From positions 4,030,001-4,094,000 of the forward strand of contig CP119311.1 of assembly GCA_029202545.1 (NCBI GenBank): DNA of 64,000 bases. Direction: 5' to 3'. The translations under genes and the position numbers were made by a program. Under the pieces are notes generated by a model. It did no database searches, was not told the origin of the DNA, and saw only the letters and a program-made list of their open reading frames with translations. This document shows, one piece after another, positions 1-9,603 of the stretch. Source of the DNA: Candidatus Pseudobacter hemicellulosilyticus. Lineage in GTDB: Bacteria > Bacteroidota > Bacteroidia > Chitinophagales > Chitinophagaceae. Every line of letters begins with the position of its first letter. The stretch's first letter is position 1.

Positions 1-2198
1 GTATCCCCGCTGCAGAACTGGTGCCCGGCGACCTGGTCCTGCTGGAAGCCGGCGTCCTGGTGCCTGCCGACCTCCGGCTCCTGGAATCCCACTCGCTCCG
101 CATTGAGGAATCCTCGCTGACCGGGGAATCCGCGCCCGTTGATAAGGACCCTTCACCCATTGATGAGGAAGATCTTCCCCTGGGGGACCGCCTCAATATG
201 GCCTATAAAAGCACGCAGGTGGCCAATGGCCGGGGCTCCGGCATCGTCATCGCCACCGGCATGAAAACAGAGATCGGCAAAATTGCCGGTATGCTCCAGG
301 GGGAAGATCCGCAGACACCCTTACGCCTTCGCCTGGCCGATTTTGGCAAGAAGATCACCTGGCTGGTCATCGGTATCTGCGTACTGCTTTTCGGCGTTGG
401 CCTCCTGCGCGGCGAAGAGCCTGTCAATATGCTGCTGGTGGCCATCTCGCTGGCCGTAGCCGCCATCCCCGAAGCATTGCCTGCCCTGATCACCATTGCC
501 CTTGCCCGCGGCGCCCGCCGGCTGGTCAAACAAAATGTCCTGATCCGCAAACTGCCCGCCGTAGAGACCCTGGGCTCCGTTTCCTATATCTGTTCTGATA
601 AGACAGGCACCCTGACCCGTAACAAAATGACCGTTACCGGCATTGTTCCTTTCACCGAAGATCCACTGGATGGCCAGCAGCTCTCCCTCCTGGAAGCCAG
701 CATGGTCCTTAACCAGGACGCAGTGAAAAAGAAAGAAGGTGGCTGGACCGGAGATCCTACTGAAATAGCCCTCATTGAATATATCCACGGGCAGCACGAT
801 GAACAGGCCGCAGAAAAGACCGGGCGAGAATTTCCCCGGGTGGGTGAGCTGCCCTTTGACTCCGACCGCAAAAGGATGACCACCATCCACCAGCAGGGCG
901 ACCGCTACCTGGTGATTGTGAAAGGCGCCACTGAAGCCCTGCTGGATATCCTCCAGGACCAGGGAGCCACAGAAAAGATCAAACAGGAAACCGACCGGCT
1001 GGCAAAAGAAGGCAACCGCGTGCTGGCCTATGGCTACCGGTACCTGGACCAGCTGCCTTCCGAACTGAGCGTTGACGATATTGAAAAAGAGCTGCAGTTC
1101 AGCGGGCTGGCCGGTATGATCGATCCGCCGCGGGAGGGCGTCAAAGAAGCTATTGCCGAATGTAAAAAAGCCGGTATCCGTACCGTGATGATCACGGGTG
1201 ATCACCCCACCACGGCGGCGGCCATTGCCCGCGAGATCGGCATCCTGGAAGAAAAGGATATTGTAATGAGCGGCCGTGAGCTGGGCAAGCTCAGTCCCGA
1301 AGAACTGGGGGGAAAAGTAGAACAGATAGCCGTTTACGCCCGGGTATCGCCCGAGCAGAAACTCAATATCGTAAAAGCCCTGCAGGGCCAGGATCATTTT
1401 GTGGCCATGACCGGCGACGGGGTCAATGATGCGCCCTCGCTGCGCACCGCCAATATCGGCATCGCCATGGGCATTACGGGAACGGATGTAAGTAAGGAAG
1501 CCGCTCATATGATCCTGCTGGATGATAAGTTCACCACCATTGTGGGCGCGGTGAAAGAAGGCCGGCGGATCTACGACAATATCCGCAAGTTTGTGAAGTA
1601 TATCATGACCTGCAACAGCGCCGAGATCTGGACCATCTTCTTTGCGCCCCTGCTGGGCCTCCCTGTGCCCCTGCTGCCCGTGCATATCCTCTGGATCAAC
1701 CTGGTGACGGATGGCCTGCCCGGCCTTACCCTGTCATCGGAACAGGCCGATAAGGACATTATGCAAAGGAAGCCGCGCAGGACCAATGAAAGCCTCTTTG
1801 CCGGCGGACTGGGCTATCATATCATCTGGGTAGGCATCCTGATGGCAGCCCTCACCCTGGGCACCCAGGCCTGGGCCATCCATATCGGTGATGCACACTG
1901 GCAGACCATGGTGTTCACCGTGCTGTCGCTGGCGCAATTAGGCCATGTGCTGGCCATCCGGAGCGATACAGAATTTATTTATAAGAAAGGATTTCTCTCC
2001 AACAAACCACTGATAGGCTCGCTGGTACTGACCTTCGGGCTGCAGCTGGGTGTTATCTACCTGCCCTTTGCAAATGATATTTTCCATACCCAGCCGCTGA
2101 CGGGCATGGAGCTGCTGGCCTGTGTAGGCGTGGCTGCATTCCTGTTCCATGCTGTGGAGTTTGAAAAGCTGGTGCGGCGCTGGATCGCGAAAAAATAA
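1..2198 (+). CDS. P-type cation-transporting ATPase, 5' truncated by window start
   Basis: The reading frame is already open at base 3 (I-P-A-A-E-L-V-P-G-D), so the N-terminal membrane segments lie outside the window. Visible motifs in order are the actuator loop LTGES, the M4 ion-binding motif PEALP, the phosphorylation site DKTGTLT (Asp codon at 597), KGATE, the hinge TGDHPTTA and TGDGVNDAP. Four to six C-terminal hydrophobic segments follow. The family couples ATP hydrolysis to cation movement across the inner membrane. PEALP and overall layout fit the PMR1/SERCA-like bacterial branch (Ca2+ or a related cation); the substrate cannot be settled from sequence. It ends just before a symmetric terminator shared with the convergent gene. 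Confidence 0.93.
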   Translation, partial: IPAAELVPGDLVLLEAGVLVPADLRLLESHSLRIEESSLTGESAPVDKDPSPIDEEDLPLGDRLNMAYKSTQVANGRGSGIVIATGMKTEIGKIAGMLQGEDPQTPLRLRLADFGKKITWLVIGICVLLFGVGLLRGEEPVNMLLVAISLAVAAIPEALPALITIALARGARRLVKQNVLIRKLPAVETLGSVSYICSDKTGTLTRNKMTVTGIVPFTEDPLDGQQLSLLEASMVLNQDAVKKKEGGWTGDPTEIALIEYIHGQHDEQAAEKTGREFPRVGELPFDSDRKRMTTIHQQGDRYLVIVKGATEALLDILQDQGATEKIKQETDRLAKEGNRVLAYGYRYLDQLPSELSVDDIEKELQFSGLAGMIDPPREGVKEAIAECKKAGIRTVMITGDHPTTAAAIAREIGILEEKDIVMSGRELGKLSPEELGGKVEQIAVYARVSPEQKLNIVKALQGQDHFVAMTGDGVNDAPSLRTANIGIAMGITGTDVSKEAAHMILLDDKFTTIVGAVKEGRRIYDNIRKFVKYIMTCNSAEIWTIFFAPLLGLPVPLLPVHILWINLVTDGLPGLTLSSEQADKDIMQRKPRRTNESLFAGGLGYHIIWVGILMAALTLGTQAWAIHIGDAHWQTMVFTVLSLAQLGHVLAIRSDTEFIYKKGFLSNKPLIGSLVLTFGLQLGVIYLPFANDIFHTQPLTGMELLACVGVAAFLFHAVEFEKLVRRWIAKK

Positions 2199-2245
2199 AA
2201 ATCGTGTTCAGTTCCCCGCCGCAGGCGGGGAACTGAACACGATTT
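2199..2245. terminator. Bidirectional intrinsic terminator
   Basis: A perfect 22-bp inverted repeat (2199-2220 and 2224-2245) encloses a 3-base loop GCA. It has A-rich sequence on the left and A-run 2246-2250 on the right, so it can stop transcription from both sides. It begins one base after the ATPase stop codon and its last two bases are part of the stop codon (TAA on the minus strand, 2244-2246) of the convergent gene. Confidence 0.9.
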
Positions 2246-3074
2246 AAAAATTGTATTGATAAAGGACCTGGCCAATCAGCGCCCTGGATTTGGCAAAGCA
2301 TTCATCCTTTACTTTCAGGTCTTTTTCGTTGTAGGTGTATTGCCATTTCTGGTAATCGCTGGTGCCTTCGGTAGTGACCAGCATAGTGGCCAGCTGACCT
2401 TTGTCGGTGTATTCAAAAATATAATCGGGCAGCATTCTTTTGGCACGCTGGTTATAGCGGACAATATCGGTGAGGCGATGCTGCTCATCGTAGTAATAAT
2501 AGTAAGTAGGCTGTTCCTGCCCGTTAAACAAACTATGCTCTTCTGCAATATTACCTGCTTCGTCCAGTATAAAACTGATAAAAGTAGTGTCCCGGTCGTT
2601 CCGGATACGCAGCATCTTAACCGGCTTGCCATCCTGGTAGGTCCAGTAATGCGCTTCCTTGTTGATGAAGTTGCCGGGCGAGCTGGAAACGCTGGTCAGT
2701 TTCTGCAGCTTCTTATCCGGGTAATAGCTGTATTCAATAGTGGTCTTGTTACCGTCTGAAGTATCTATGGTGCGGACCAGCTGTCCCTGGGCGTTGAAAA
2801 AGGAGCTGTTGGTAGAGGCGCCGGAAAGGGAGGTGCTGGTCAGGGTGCTGATCTCGGTGAAATTGGCTTTGATGGTCTGGCTGCTGCTGAATCCGTCAAT
2901 GGGCTGGCCCATGCCGTCCTGGCTGTTGAACCTGATGGCTTTTACTCCCTGCTGCTGGTATAGCGCCCGTTTTTTTATGTTCTCACCGGTCATGATCAGG
3001 TCATTGTACAAATACTGGCAGGTGGCGGCTATTGGTAGGCAACTGGTCAGGAAAGCAACAAATAATGTTTTCAT
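2244..3074 (-). CDS. Secreted protein with YD/RHS-like repeats, function unknown
   Basis: The start is taken at the ATG at 3074 because it gives a clean Sec signal peptide (MKTLFVAFLTSCLPIAATCQ); an upstream extension would place 17 residues before it. The 276-residue product has tyrosine-rich beta-strand units spaced about 20-30 residues apart (EYSYYPDKKLQKLTS, YYYYDEQHRLTDI, FEYTDKGQLATML, WQYTYNEKDLKVK), which resemble the YD repeats of RHS-type shells but are too few to form a cocoon. It is probably periplasmic or surface-exposed. No catalytic motif was recognised. It converges on the P-type ATPase and shares its terminator. Confidence 0.75.
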   Translation of the reverse strand: MKTLFVAFLTSCLPIAATCQYLYNDLIMTGENIKKRALYQQQGVKAIRFNSQDGMGQPIDGFSSSQTIKANFTEISTLTSTSLSGASTNSSFFNAQGQLVRTIDTSDGNKTTIEYSYYPDKKLQKLTSVSSSPGNFINKEAHYWTYQDGKPVKMLRIRNDRDTTFISFILDEAGNIAEEHSLFNGQEQPTYYYYYDEQHRLTDIVRYNQRAKRMLPDYIFEYTDKGQLATMLVTTEGTSDYQKWQYTYNEKDLKVKDECFAKSRALIGQVLYQYNF

Positions 3075-3221
3075 AAATGTAATTTGAAAAGCGCTGTCTG
3101 TCAGCATTACAGCGATTTCGGGCACTAACTAACGATGATTTTCTTATTTACGATATGGATATCCGGTGAAAATTTCTGTAAAATAGCTTCTTTCTATTAT
3201 TTTTAGTTAAAATTTCCATTC

Positions 3222-4409
3222 GTGTCCCACGGAAAAGAACGTCATGAGAAAATCTGTCTGAACTGTCATGCGGACCTGGTAGGCCGTTATTGTCATGTTT
3301 GCGGGCAGGAAAACATTGAACCCAAAGAAACCGTCTGGGGGATCATATCCCACTTCTTCAATGATATTACCCATTTTGACGGTAAGTTTTTCACCACTGT
3401 AAAAGAACTGATCGGGAAGCCCGGTATATTGCCCAGGGAGTATATCCATGGGCGGCGCGTCCGCTACCTGCATCCTATCCGGATGTATGTGTTCACATCG
3501 GCTATTTTCTTCCTGCTCTTTTTCTCCATTGCAAATATCAAGGACCTGGATATCGGCCATGCCCAAAAGGAGATGGCAAAGGCTAACCTGGCTGTCAACT
3601 GGGATTCAATCCAGGTGGACGCCCTGAAGGATGCGCATACGTCCCGGGATTCTTCCGATATCATTGACGGGCTGAAAACCATCCGATCCATGAGCGGTAA
3701 GGGTATGAAGTTCCTGGAGCGGGATTCGGCGAAAGACAGAAAGCGTTGGCAGGAAGACAGTGCAGATACCTGGAAACCGGAGGGGGAAGCTGCCGGCAGC
3801 GATAGCAGCTATGAAACTACTAAGAAATGGGATGTGCTGAACAAGCTGGAGCGGTATACTTCCCGCGCCGCCTACGATTCCGCACAGCAGGCCCTTCCGG
3901 AAGGCAGTCGGGACGGCTGGATCGAACGCCGGCTGGTATACCGGGATATTGACATCAGGGAACAGTATGGGAATGATAAGGAAGCGATAATCAAGGCGGT
4001 GGTAGACAAGTTTGTGCATAGTTTCCCGGCCATGCTGTTCATCTCACTGCCCCTGTTTGCGCTTTTCCTCAAACTGCTGTATGTCCGGCGTAAACAATTC
4101 TACTATGTGGATCATGGGATCTTCCTGATCTACCTCTATATCTTCACCTTTATCTTCCTGCTGGTGATTATGAGCCTGGGCTATTGGCGGCAGCATACGG
4201 ACAATTCTTTCCTGTCCACCACTATTGGCTGGATCGAGTTCCTGCTTTGCCTGGCCGGCATCTATTATGCCTACAAGTCCATGCGGGTCTTTTATGGACA
4301 GGGGCGGGGCAAAACCCTGCTCAAGTTTTTCCTGTTCAATGTCCTGGCCGGTATTTCCCTGCTGCTGTTATTTGGCGGGTTGTCCATATTGACCGTATTT
4401 CGCATCTAA
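3222..4409 (+). CDS. DUF3667 zinc-ribbon membrane protein
   Basis: The N-terminus has a zinc-ribbon-like C-x2-C...C-x2-C arrangement (CLNCHADLVGRYCHVCGQ, about residues 12-29), followed by the conserved block around HFDGKF and PGILPREYIHGRR typical of DUF3667. Hydrophobic segments lie near residues 86-103, 268-288, 298-325, 334-352 and 368-392; the stretch between the first two is polar and charged. GTG at 3222 is the only plausible start, since an in-frame TAG lies at 3204. The function of the family is unknown; it is common in Bacteroidota. It is followed 9 bases later by mazG and may be co-transcribed with it. Confidence 0.85.
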   Translation: MSHGKERHEKICLNCHADLVGRYCHVCGQENIEPKETVWGIISHFFNDITHFDGKFFTTVKELIGKPGILPREYIHGRRVRYLHPIRMYVFTSAIFFLLFFSIANIKDLDIGHAQKEMAKANLAVNWDSIQVDALKDAHTSRDSSDIIDGLKTIRSMSGKGMKFLERDSAKDRKRWQEDSADTWKPEGEAAGSDSSYETTKKWDVLNKLERYTSRAAYDSAQQALPEGSRDGWIERRLVYRDIDIREQYGNDKEAIIKAVVDKFVHSFPAMLFISLPLFALFLKLLYVRRKQFYYVDHGIFLIYLYIFTFIFLLVIMSLGYWRQHTDNSFLSTTIGWIEFLLCLAGIYYAYKSMRVFYGQGRGKTLLKFFLFNVLAGISLLLLFGGLSILTVFRI

Positions 4410-4418
4410 AACCGGCTT

Positions 4419-5201
4419 ATGCAACAAGAACAGGCAGGAGCAGCCTTTATGCGCCTGGTAGCCATTATGGACGAACTCCGGGAGAAATGCCCCTGGGACA
4501 GGAAACAGACCATCCAGACCCTCCGCCCGCTGACCATTGAGGAAACCTATGAACTGGCGGACGCTATTACGGAGAACGACTGGAAAGGTGTGAAGGAAGA
4601 GATCGGCGATCTGTTCCTGCATATGGTGTTCTATGCCAAAATAGGGGCCGAACAGGGCCAGTTCACCCTGGAAGAAGCCCTGCAAGGCGTATCCGATAAA
4701 CTGGTATCCCGCCACCCGCATATCTATGGCGATGTCCAGGTGAAGGACGATGAAGAAGTAAAACAGAACTGGGAGAAATTAAAACTCAAAGAAGGGAAGA
4801 AGTCGGTCCTGGCCGGCGTTCCGCAGTCCCTGCCCGCCGTGGTCAAAGCCACCCGCCTCCAGGAAAAGGCCAAACAGGTAGGTTTTGAATGGGATAACCG
4901 GGAGCAGGTATGGGATAAAGTGGAAGAAGAGACGGCCGAGCTGAAAGAGGCCCTGGCCAGCCAGGATCCCATTAAAATTGAGGAGGAGTTCGGTGATCTG
5001 CTGTTCTCCCTGGTCAATTATGCACGGTTTTTGCAGATAGATGCCGAAAATGCGCTGGAAAAGACCAATAAGAAGTTCATGAGCCGCTTCAACCGGATGG
5101 AAGCACAGGCAAAGGAAGAAGGGAAGGACCTGGCGGATATGACCCTGGCCGAGATGGACGCTATTTGGGACAAGATCAAAAAACAAAACCCCGGCATTTG
5201 A
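4419..5201 (+). CDS. mazG: Nucleoside triphosphate pyrophosphohydrolase MazG
   Basis: The product hydrolyses (d)NTPs to NMP and pyrophosphate, a house-cleaning role. At 260 residues it is close to E. coli MazG (263). The opening CPWDRKQT and the metal-binding EETYEL...EEIGD signature (EExxE...ExxD) near residue 40 identify the first MazG domain; a second, EEETAEL...EEEFGDLLF, lies around residue 170, giving the tandem-domain form. The ATG at 4419 follows the DUF3667 gene by 9 bases. The TGA overlaps the possible start region of the downstream sensor kinase, suggesting a shared transcript. Confidence 0.95.
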   Translation: MQQEQAGAAFMRLVAIMDELREKCPWDRKQTIQTLRPLTIEETYELADAITENDWKGVKEEIGDLFLHMVFYAKIGAEQGQFTLEEALQGVSDKLVSRHPHIYGDVQVKDDEEVKQNWEKLKLKEGKKSVLAGVPQSLPAVVKATRLQEKAKQVGFEWDNREQVWDKVEEETAELKEALASQDPIKIEEEFGDLLFSLVNYARFLQIDAENALEKTNKKFMSRFNRMEAQAKEEGKDLADMTLAEMDAIWDKIKKQNPGI

Positions 5202-5209
5202 AGCAACTG

Positions 5210-8200
5210 GTGAAAAAATGGCTGTTAAAAAATATCTACCTGCTGGCCGCTATCGGGCTCTTCCTGACGGCGTTCATTCTCAATAAATATGTTATTGATA
5301 CTACGGCTGCCCGTTACTATGCCAACCTCATAGAGCAGGGGATCCGCAATAAGGAGAAGGATTTTGACGCCATTGCCCGTGACCAGTCCCTGCTCACCCG
5401 CCTGATAGACCGTAAATTTTCCGAAGAAGAGCTGGATGAACTGCTGGATACCCGTAAGGAGTATGGTATCTACCTGTTCCAGCGCAATGTCTTTGATCAG
5501 CCGGAACTGCTTTTCTGGAATAGTTATTCTGCTATGCCGCCGCATGATATGGCGGCAGATACTACCCGCCTCGTCAAACTCAGCAACGGTATTTATGTAC
5601 AGGTGATCCGTGCCTTTGAAATTGCGCAGAAGGGCCGCTACTCGGTGCAGGCGCTGATCCCCGTGCAATGGAAATATTTTGTGGAGAATGAGAACCTGAA
5701 GAAGGAGTTTGCGGGTTTTGATAAAGCTACGCAGCGCGTGGATATTTCTGCCAGCCCCACTGAATTCCCGGTCAAAAGCCTGCGGGGCGATGTGCTGTTC
5801 TACCTGCAGAAGACCACGCTCCACCAGCAGCAGCATAATAACTGGTCGCTGGTATTGTCCATACTCGGTTTTTTCCTGCTTTTCCTGTACCTGTACCAGG
5901 TGGCCGACAGGATCTACCGCCGGTACGGCCTCTGGCCTGGCGTCCTTTTCCTGACCGGTGTGGTACTGGTATTGCGGGCGGTCAGTTATATTTTCCCCGG
6001 CGTGCTGGATCTCCGCCAGTTTGAGTTGTTTGACCCGGCCATCTATGGCTCCAGCTTTGTACTCAGTTCCCTGGGCGATCTTCTGATCAACGCCCTGCTG
6101 TTCTGCTGGCTGGTAGTCTATGTGAACCGCCGGCTGAATACGGCAAAGATCAATCCCCATGCTGATCCCCGCCGCAACTGGCTGCTGGTGATCCTGATCC
6201 TGTTTGGCCTGGTAATGGTCACTTTTGCTTTTGCGGATATCCTGCAAAGCCTGGTGGCCGATGCACAGATCAGCTTTAATGTGACCAATGTGTTCAGTCT
6301 GACCCGCTATAGCATGATCGGTTTCCTGATCCTGGCTACCCTGGCGCTCAGCTATTTTTTCCTGTCGCAGATCCTGCTCACCGCCGCCGGCCGGCTGGTG
6401 GGCGACCGTAACTATATCACGTTTGTCGTCACCGCCACCCTTGGCCTGGCCATCCTTTCCTTTACCCGTAACACGGCCGTCATTGAGCTGAACCTTTTTG
6501 TGCTGCCCTGGCTGCTGGTCTTTATCTGGCTGATGCAGCAGAAGATCTTTGCCGGTCTCAATTTCCGGCTCAACGTGTCGGAAGTGCTGTTCTGGCTCTT
6601 CCTCTTCTCTTTTTCCATTGCCACGGTCATCATCTTCGAGAACAGAAAAATTGAGTTTGAGCAGCGCAAGCGCTTTGCAGAAAAGCTGACCTCCCAGGCC
6701 GATCCTTCCAGTGAGCGCCTGCTGAGTATTGCCCTGGCCTATCTCGACAATAATTTCCTGGCCCCTAATTTTGAACGTTTCCACGATAAGAATACCAACG
6801 CTTACCTGAAGGACAGCATCGTAAAGACCAATTTCACGGCCTATCTCAATAAGTACGATACCAAGGTCTTTACTTTCGATGCCCTGATGAGCCCGCTGTA
6901 CAATGATGATGCAGGTTCTTTTGATACCCTTAATACCATTTTCCGTATCCAGGGCCGGCCTACCAGTATACCGGACCTCCGCTATTTTGAACGAAGCTTC
7001 GACAAGTTCTCCTATATCTTTAAAAAGGAGATCATTGACACCAACGATATTACCACCGGTTACTTCTTTGTACTCTCAGATCCCAAACGCTACAAGAGCG
7101 ATGCGCTGATCCCTGAGCTGTTCAAGCAGACCAAGGAGCTGGTGCCGGAATACTCTACCGTATATTCTTATGCTATATACGACAGCCTGCGGCTGATCAA
7201 CCATTACAATGATTATGCTTTCCCTACCGAACTGCAGCCGGAAGCTATTCCCCGTGGCGAGTTCAAGACCGTGCGGACTATTGGTTATGAGGAGTTATGG
7301 TACCGAGGACTGCCCGATAAAGTGGTGGTGATAGCCCGTAAGAACAGTTCTTTTATTGAAGGCATCACTCTTTTTGCCTATTTGTTCAGCACCTTCCTGT
7401 TGCTGCTGTCCTTTTACCGGATGGCCTCGCTGCTGTTCCGGAGCAGGTTGCAGTGGTCAACTATCCGGCAGTCGTTCCAGCTGAGCATCCGCAGCCAGGT
7501 GCATAGCACCATCCTGATGGTGAGCCTGCTGTCCTTTGTGGTGATCGGGGTGGCTACCATCCTGTTCTTTGTGAACCGCTACCACCTCAACAACCAGGAC
7601 CGGCTGAGCCGCGCCATCCAGATCATGGGCAACGAGGTAAAGAAAAAACTGGTTGACCATGCCGTCTTCAATGATGGAGTAATGTTGTACGAACCAGGGT
7701 TTAACGATGAAGTGCAGGACCTGATGGCGGAGATATCCGAGATCCACGGCACCGATGTAAACCTGTATGATACCCTCGGCGATCTCAAAGTGACCAGTAA
7801 CGCCGATATCTATTACCGGGGCGTACTGAGCGATAAAATGAACCCGCTGGCCTATTACCGGCTCCATACCCTGCACCAGGTGCAGACAGTGACCGACGAG
7901 ATGGTAGGGCGGATCAATTACCAGAGTATCTATACGCCGGTCCGGGATGAGAACGGCAGGGCCGTGGCCTACCTAAATATTCCCTCTTACAGCACCCAGG
8001 GTGAACTGAAGCAGGAGATATCCAATTTCCTGGTGACCATCATCAACCTGAATGCCTTTATCTTCCTGGTGTCCGGGGCTATAGCCGTATTTATCACCAA
8101 CCGGATCACTTCCTCCTTTACCATCATCAGCCAGAAGATGCGGGATATCAACCTGCGGAAAGTGAACCAGGAAATTGAGTGGAAGCGGAATGATGAGATC

Positions 8201-8953
8201 GGCGTGCTGGTAGCGGAATACAACAAGATGGTGCAGAAACTGGAAGAGAGTGCGGACGCACTGGCCAAGAGTGAACGGGAAGGCGCCTGGCGGCAGATGG
8301 CCAGGCAGGTAGCGCATGAGATCAAGAACCCGCTCACGCCCATGAAGCTGAGTATCCAGTACCTGCAGAAGGCCAATGATAATAATTCGCCCGACCTGAA
8401 GAATATGACGGCCAATGTAGCGCGTACGCTGGTAGAGCAGATTGATCACCTGTCCAAGATCGCTTCTGATTTCTCCCAGTTTGCCAATATCGGCAATCCC
8501 AAGAATGAAGTGTTCGACCTGCACGAACTGCTCTATTCCCTGGCTTCCCTCTATGACGCTACAGAGAACCTGGATTTCCGCTGGGATGCCCTGCCGGGCA
8601 AGGTCCTGGTATTTGCCGATAAAACGCAGCTGAACCGCCTGTTCACCAACTTGCTGCAGAATGCCATTGAGGCCAGTGAGAATCGTGCCCAGCGTGTGAT
8701 CCGGATGCAGGAGGAGATGGATGGCGAAGTGATCATCATCAGCATTGCCGATAACGGGGAAGGTATACCCGAGCAGACCCGTTCCAAGATATTCACCCCC
8801 AATTTTACTACTAAATCTTCCGGTACCGGTTTGGGGCTGGCCATGAGTAAAAGCATTGTAGAGCAGGCCCAGGGCGAGATCTGGTTCACTACTGTAGAAG
8901 GCGAGGGCAGTACTTTTTATGTGAAGCTGCCGCTGCTGCGGGCTACGAGTTAG
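5210..8953 (+). CDS. NtrY-like sensor histidine kinase, about 1250 residues
   Basis: A membrane sensor kinase. One N-terminal TM helix is followed by an extracytoplasmic domain, a run of roughly eight TM helices, a second soluble domain, two further TM helices, a third extracytoplasmic region, a last TM helix (FLVTIINLNAFIFLVSGAIA), HAMP and kinase core. The phosphoacceptor motif is HEIKNPLTP (His codon 8315-8317); the ATPase part has N-box NLLQNAIEAS, G1 IADNGEGIP and G2 GTGLGLAMS. The arrangement resembles NtrY but is longer. No ATG is available: TTG 5165, TTG 5198 (overlapping the mazG stop) and GTG 5210 are the options, and GTG 5210 gives a typical MKKWLLKN start. No response regulator is adjacent, so its partner is unknown. 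Confidence 0.9.
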   Translation: MKKWLLKNIYLLAAIGLFLTAFILNKYVIDTTAARYYANLIEQGIRNKEKDFDAIARDQSLLTRLIDRKFSEEELDELLDTRKEYGIYLFQRNVFDQPELLFWNSYSAMPPHDMAADTTRLVKLSNGIYVQVIRAFEIAQKGRYSVQALIPVQWKYFVENENLKKEFAGFDKATQRVDISASPTEFPVKSLRGDVLFYLQKTTLHQQQHNNWSLVLSILGFFLLFLYLYQVADRIYRRYGLWPGVLFLTGVVLVLRAVSYIFPGVLDLRQFELFDPAIYGSSFVLSSLGDLLINALLFCWLVVYVNRRLNTAKINPHADPRRNWLLVILILFGLVMVTFAFADILQSLVADAQISFNVTNVFSLTRYSMIGFLILATLALSYFFLSQILLTAAGRLVGDRNYITFVVTATLGLAILSFTRNTAVIELNLFVLPWLLVFIWLMQQKIFAGLNFRLNVSEVLFWLFLFSFSIATVIIFENRKIEFEQRKRFAEKLTSQADPSSERLLSIALAYLDNNFLAPNFERFHDKNTNAYLKDSIVKTNFTAYLNKYDTKVFTFDALMSPLYNDDAGSFDTLNTIFRIQGRPTSIPDLRYFERSFDKFSYIFKKEIIDTNDITTGYFFVLSDPKRYKSDALIPELFKQTKELVPEYSTVYSYAIYDSLRLINHYNDYAFPTELQPEAIPRGEFKTVRTIGYEELWYRGLPDKVVVIARKNSSFIEGITLFAYLFSTFLLLLSFYRMASLLFRSRLQWSTIRQSFQLSIRSQVHSTILMVSLLSFVVIGVATILFFVNRYHLNNQDRLSRAIQIMGNEVKKKLVDHAVFNDGVMLYEPGFNDEVQDLMAEISEIHGTDVNLYDTLGDLKVTSNADIYYRGVLSDKMNPLAYYRLHTLHQVQTVTDEMVGRINYQSIYTPVRDENGRAVAYLNIPSYSTQGELKQEISNFLVTIINLNAFIFLVSGAIAVFITNRITSSFTIISQKMRDINLRKVNQEIEWKRNDEIGVLVAEYNKMVQKLEESADALAKSEREGAWRQMARQVAHEIKNPLTPMKLSIQYLQKANDNNSPDLKNMTANVARTLVEQIDHLSKIASDFSQFANIGNPKNEVFDLHELLYSLASLYDATENLDFRWDALPGKVLVFADKTQLNRLFTNLLQNAIEASENRAQRVIRMQEEMDGEVIIISIADNGEGIPEQTRSKIFTPNFTTKSSGTGLGLAMSKSIVEQAQGEIWFTTVEGEGSTFYVKLPLLRATS

Positions 8954-8989
8954 TGGGGGCTTTTTTCGCCCTCTGCAAACGAGAATGAG

Positions 8990-9481
8990 TTACTCAAATG
9001 GGTTGATGTCATCATCGTTATCGTCTTTCACGTTTTTTTTCTTTTTTATATCATAAGCAAAGTCACCAGATTCGTTTTCTAATCTTAAAAATTCCTTTCC
9101 CTCTCCGGATTTAGTGCTTAGAATGGAAGACACGCTTGCTATAGCCTTTTTGCGGTCAAACATAAGACCGGCTTCATAGGTCATTAAAGTATCGACTATT
9201 TCCTTCGTAGTCATGGGGTAAAGGCTTGGTTCAAGAATAAAGCGAATCTTTTTGATCCATGTCCATTTTTCATGATAGTTTGATGTGGAATGTATTATGG
9301 GCGATTTTTCATTACCTATAGATTCAGTCTTGCCCCTTTTAAGCCTTAATATTTGTGCGTTTATATCTTTGGATTCTTTCTCTCTTTCTGCAATTTCAGT
9401 ACGTAATACTTTGATTCTCTGCAAATAAAATTCTATTAGTCCATCAACATGAGAATCGTTTATTTCAATTTGGATCGGCAT
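8990..9481 (-). CDS. Small coiled-coil protein with possible winged-helix C-terminus, AT-rich
   Basis: The 163-residue product was not matched to a named family. Residues 15-60 are strongly helical and charged (EFYLQRIKVLRTEIAEREKE), probably a coiled coil. Residues 75-145 (WIKKIRFILEPSLYPMTTKEI, then KKAIASVSSILS and FLRLENESGDFAYDI) have the helix-helix-helix-wing rhythm of a small winged helix, reminiscent of HARE-HTH-type domains. That is an inference from pattern only. The tail is acidic. Codon use is much more AT-rich than in the flanking genes, as in the divergent dinD, so both probably arrived together. A DNA-binding or regulatory role is possible but unproven. Confidence 0.7.
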   Translation of the reverse strand: MPIQIEINDSHVDGLIEFYLQRIKVLRTEIAEREKESKDINAQILRLKRGKTESIGNEKSPIIHSTSNYHEKWTWIKKIRFILEPSLYPMTTKEIVDTLMTYEAGLMFDRKKAIASVSSILSTKSGEGKEFLRLENESGDFAYDIKKKKNVKDDNDDDINPFE

Positions 9482-9533
9482 CTTTGGGTTTTTATTTCAA
9501 CAAAGATACAAATTCGCAATCTATCAAGAATGT

Positions 9534-9551
9534 CAAGAAATATATTTCTTG
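9534..9551. promoter_or_regulatory. 18-bp perfect palindrome in the dinD promoter region
   Basis: CAAGAAATATATTTCTTG reads identically on both strands. It lies 9 bases upstream of a TAnnTTTG element at 9560 and midway between two divergent genes, which is the usual place for an operator that could control both. Binding by a damage-responsive repressor is inference. Confidence 0.5.
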
Positions 9552-9559
9552 TTAGTTGT

Positions 9560-9567
9560 TAAATTTG
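9560..9567 (+). promoter_or_regulatory. Candidate -7 element of dinD (TAAATTTG)
   Basis: This matches the Bacteroidota sigma consensus TAnnTTTG. Transcription would begin near 9573-9576, giving a leader of about 30 bases to the ATG at 9604. That leader contains a second inverted repeat at 9580-9595 (ATCATAT-AA-ATATGAT). No clear -33 TTTG is present, so strength is uncertain. Confidence 0.45.
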
Positions 9568-9603
9568 CGTATTTTTACTATCATATAAATATGATATTGC
9601 TAT

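Noticed and set aside
321..1685. 454-codon minus-strand frame over the P-type ATPase
   Set aside because: Antisense shadow of a gene with all P-type motifs; composition is His/Gln-rich as expected of such mirrors.
5225..6784. 519-codon minus-strand frame over the sensor kinase
   Set aside because: Antisense shadow; the product is Gln-rich and low in complexity.
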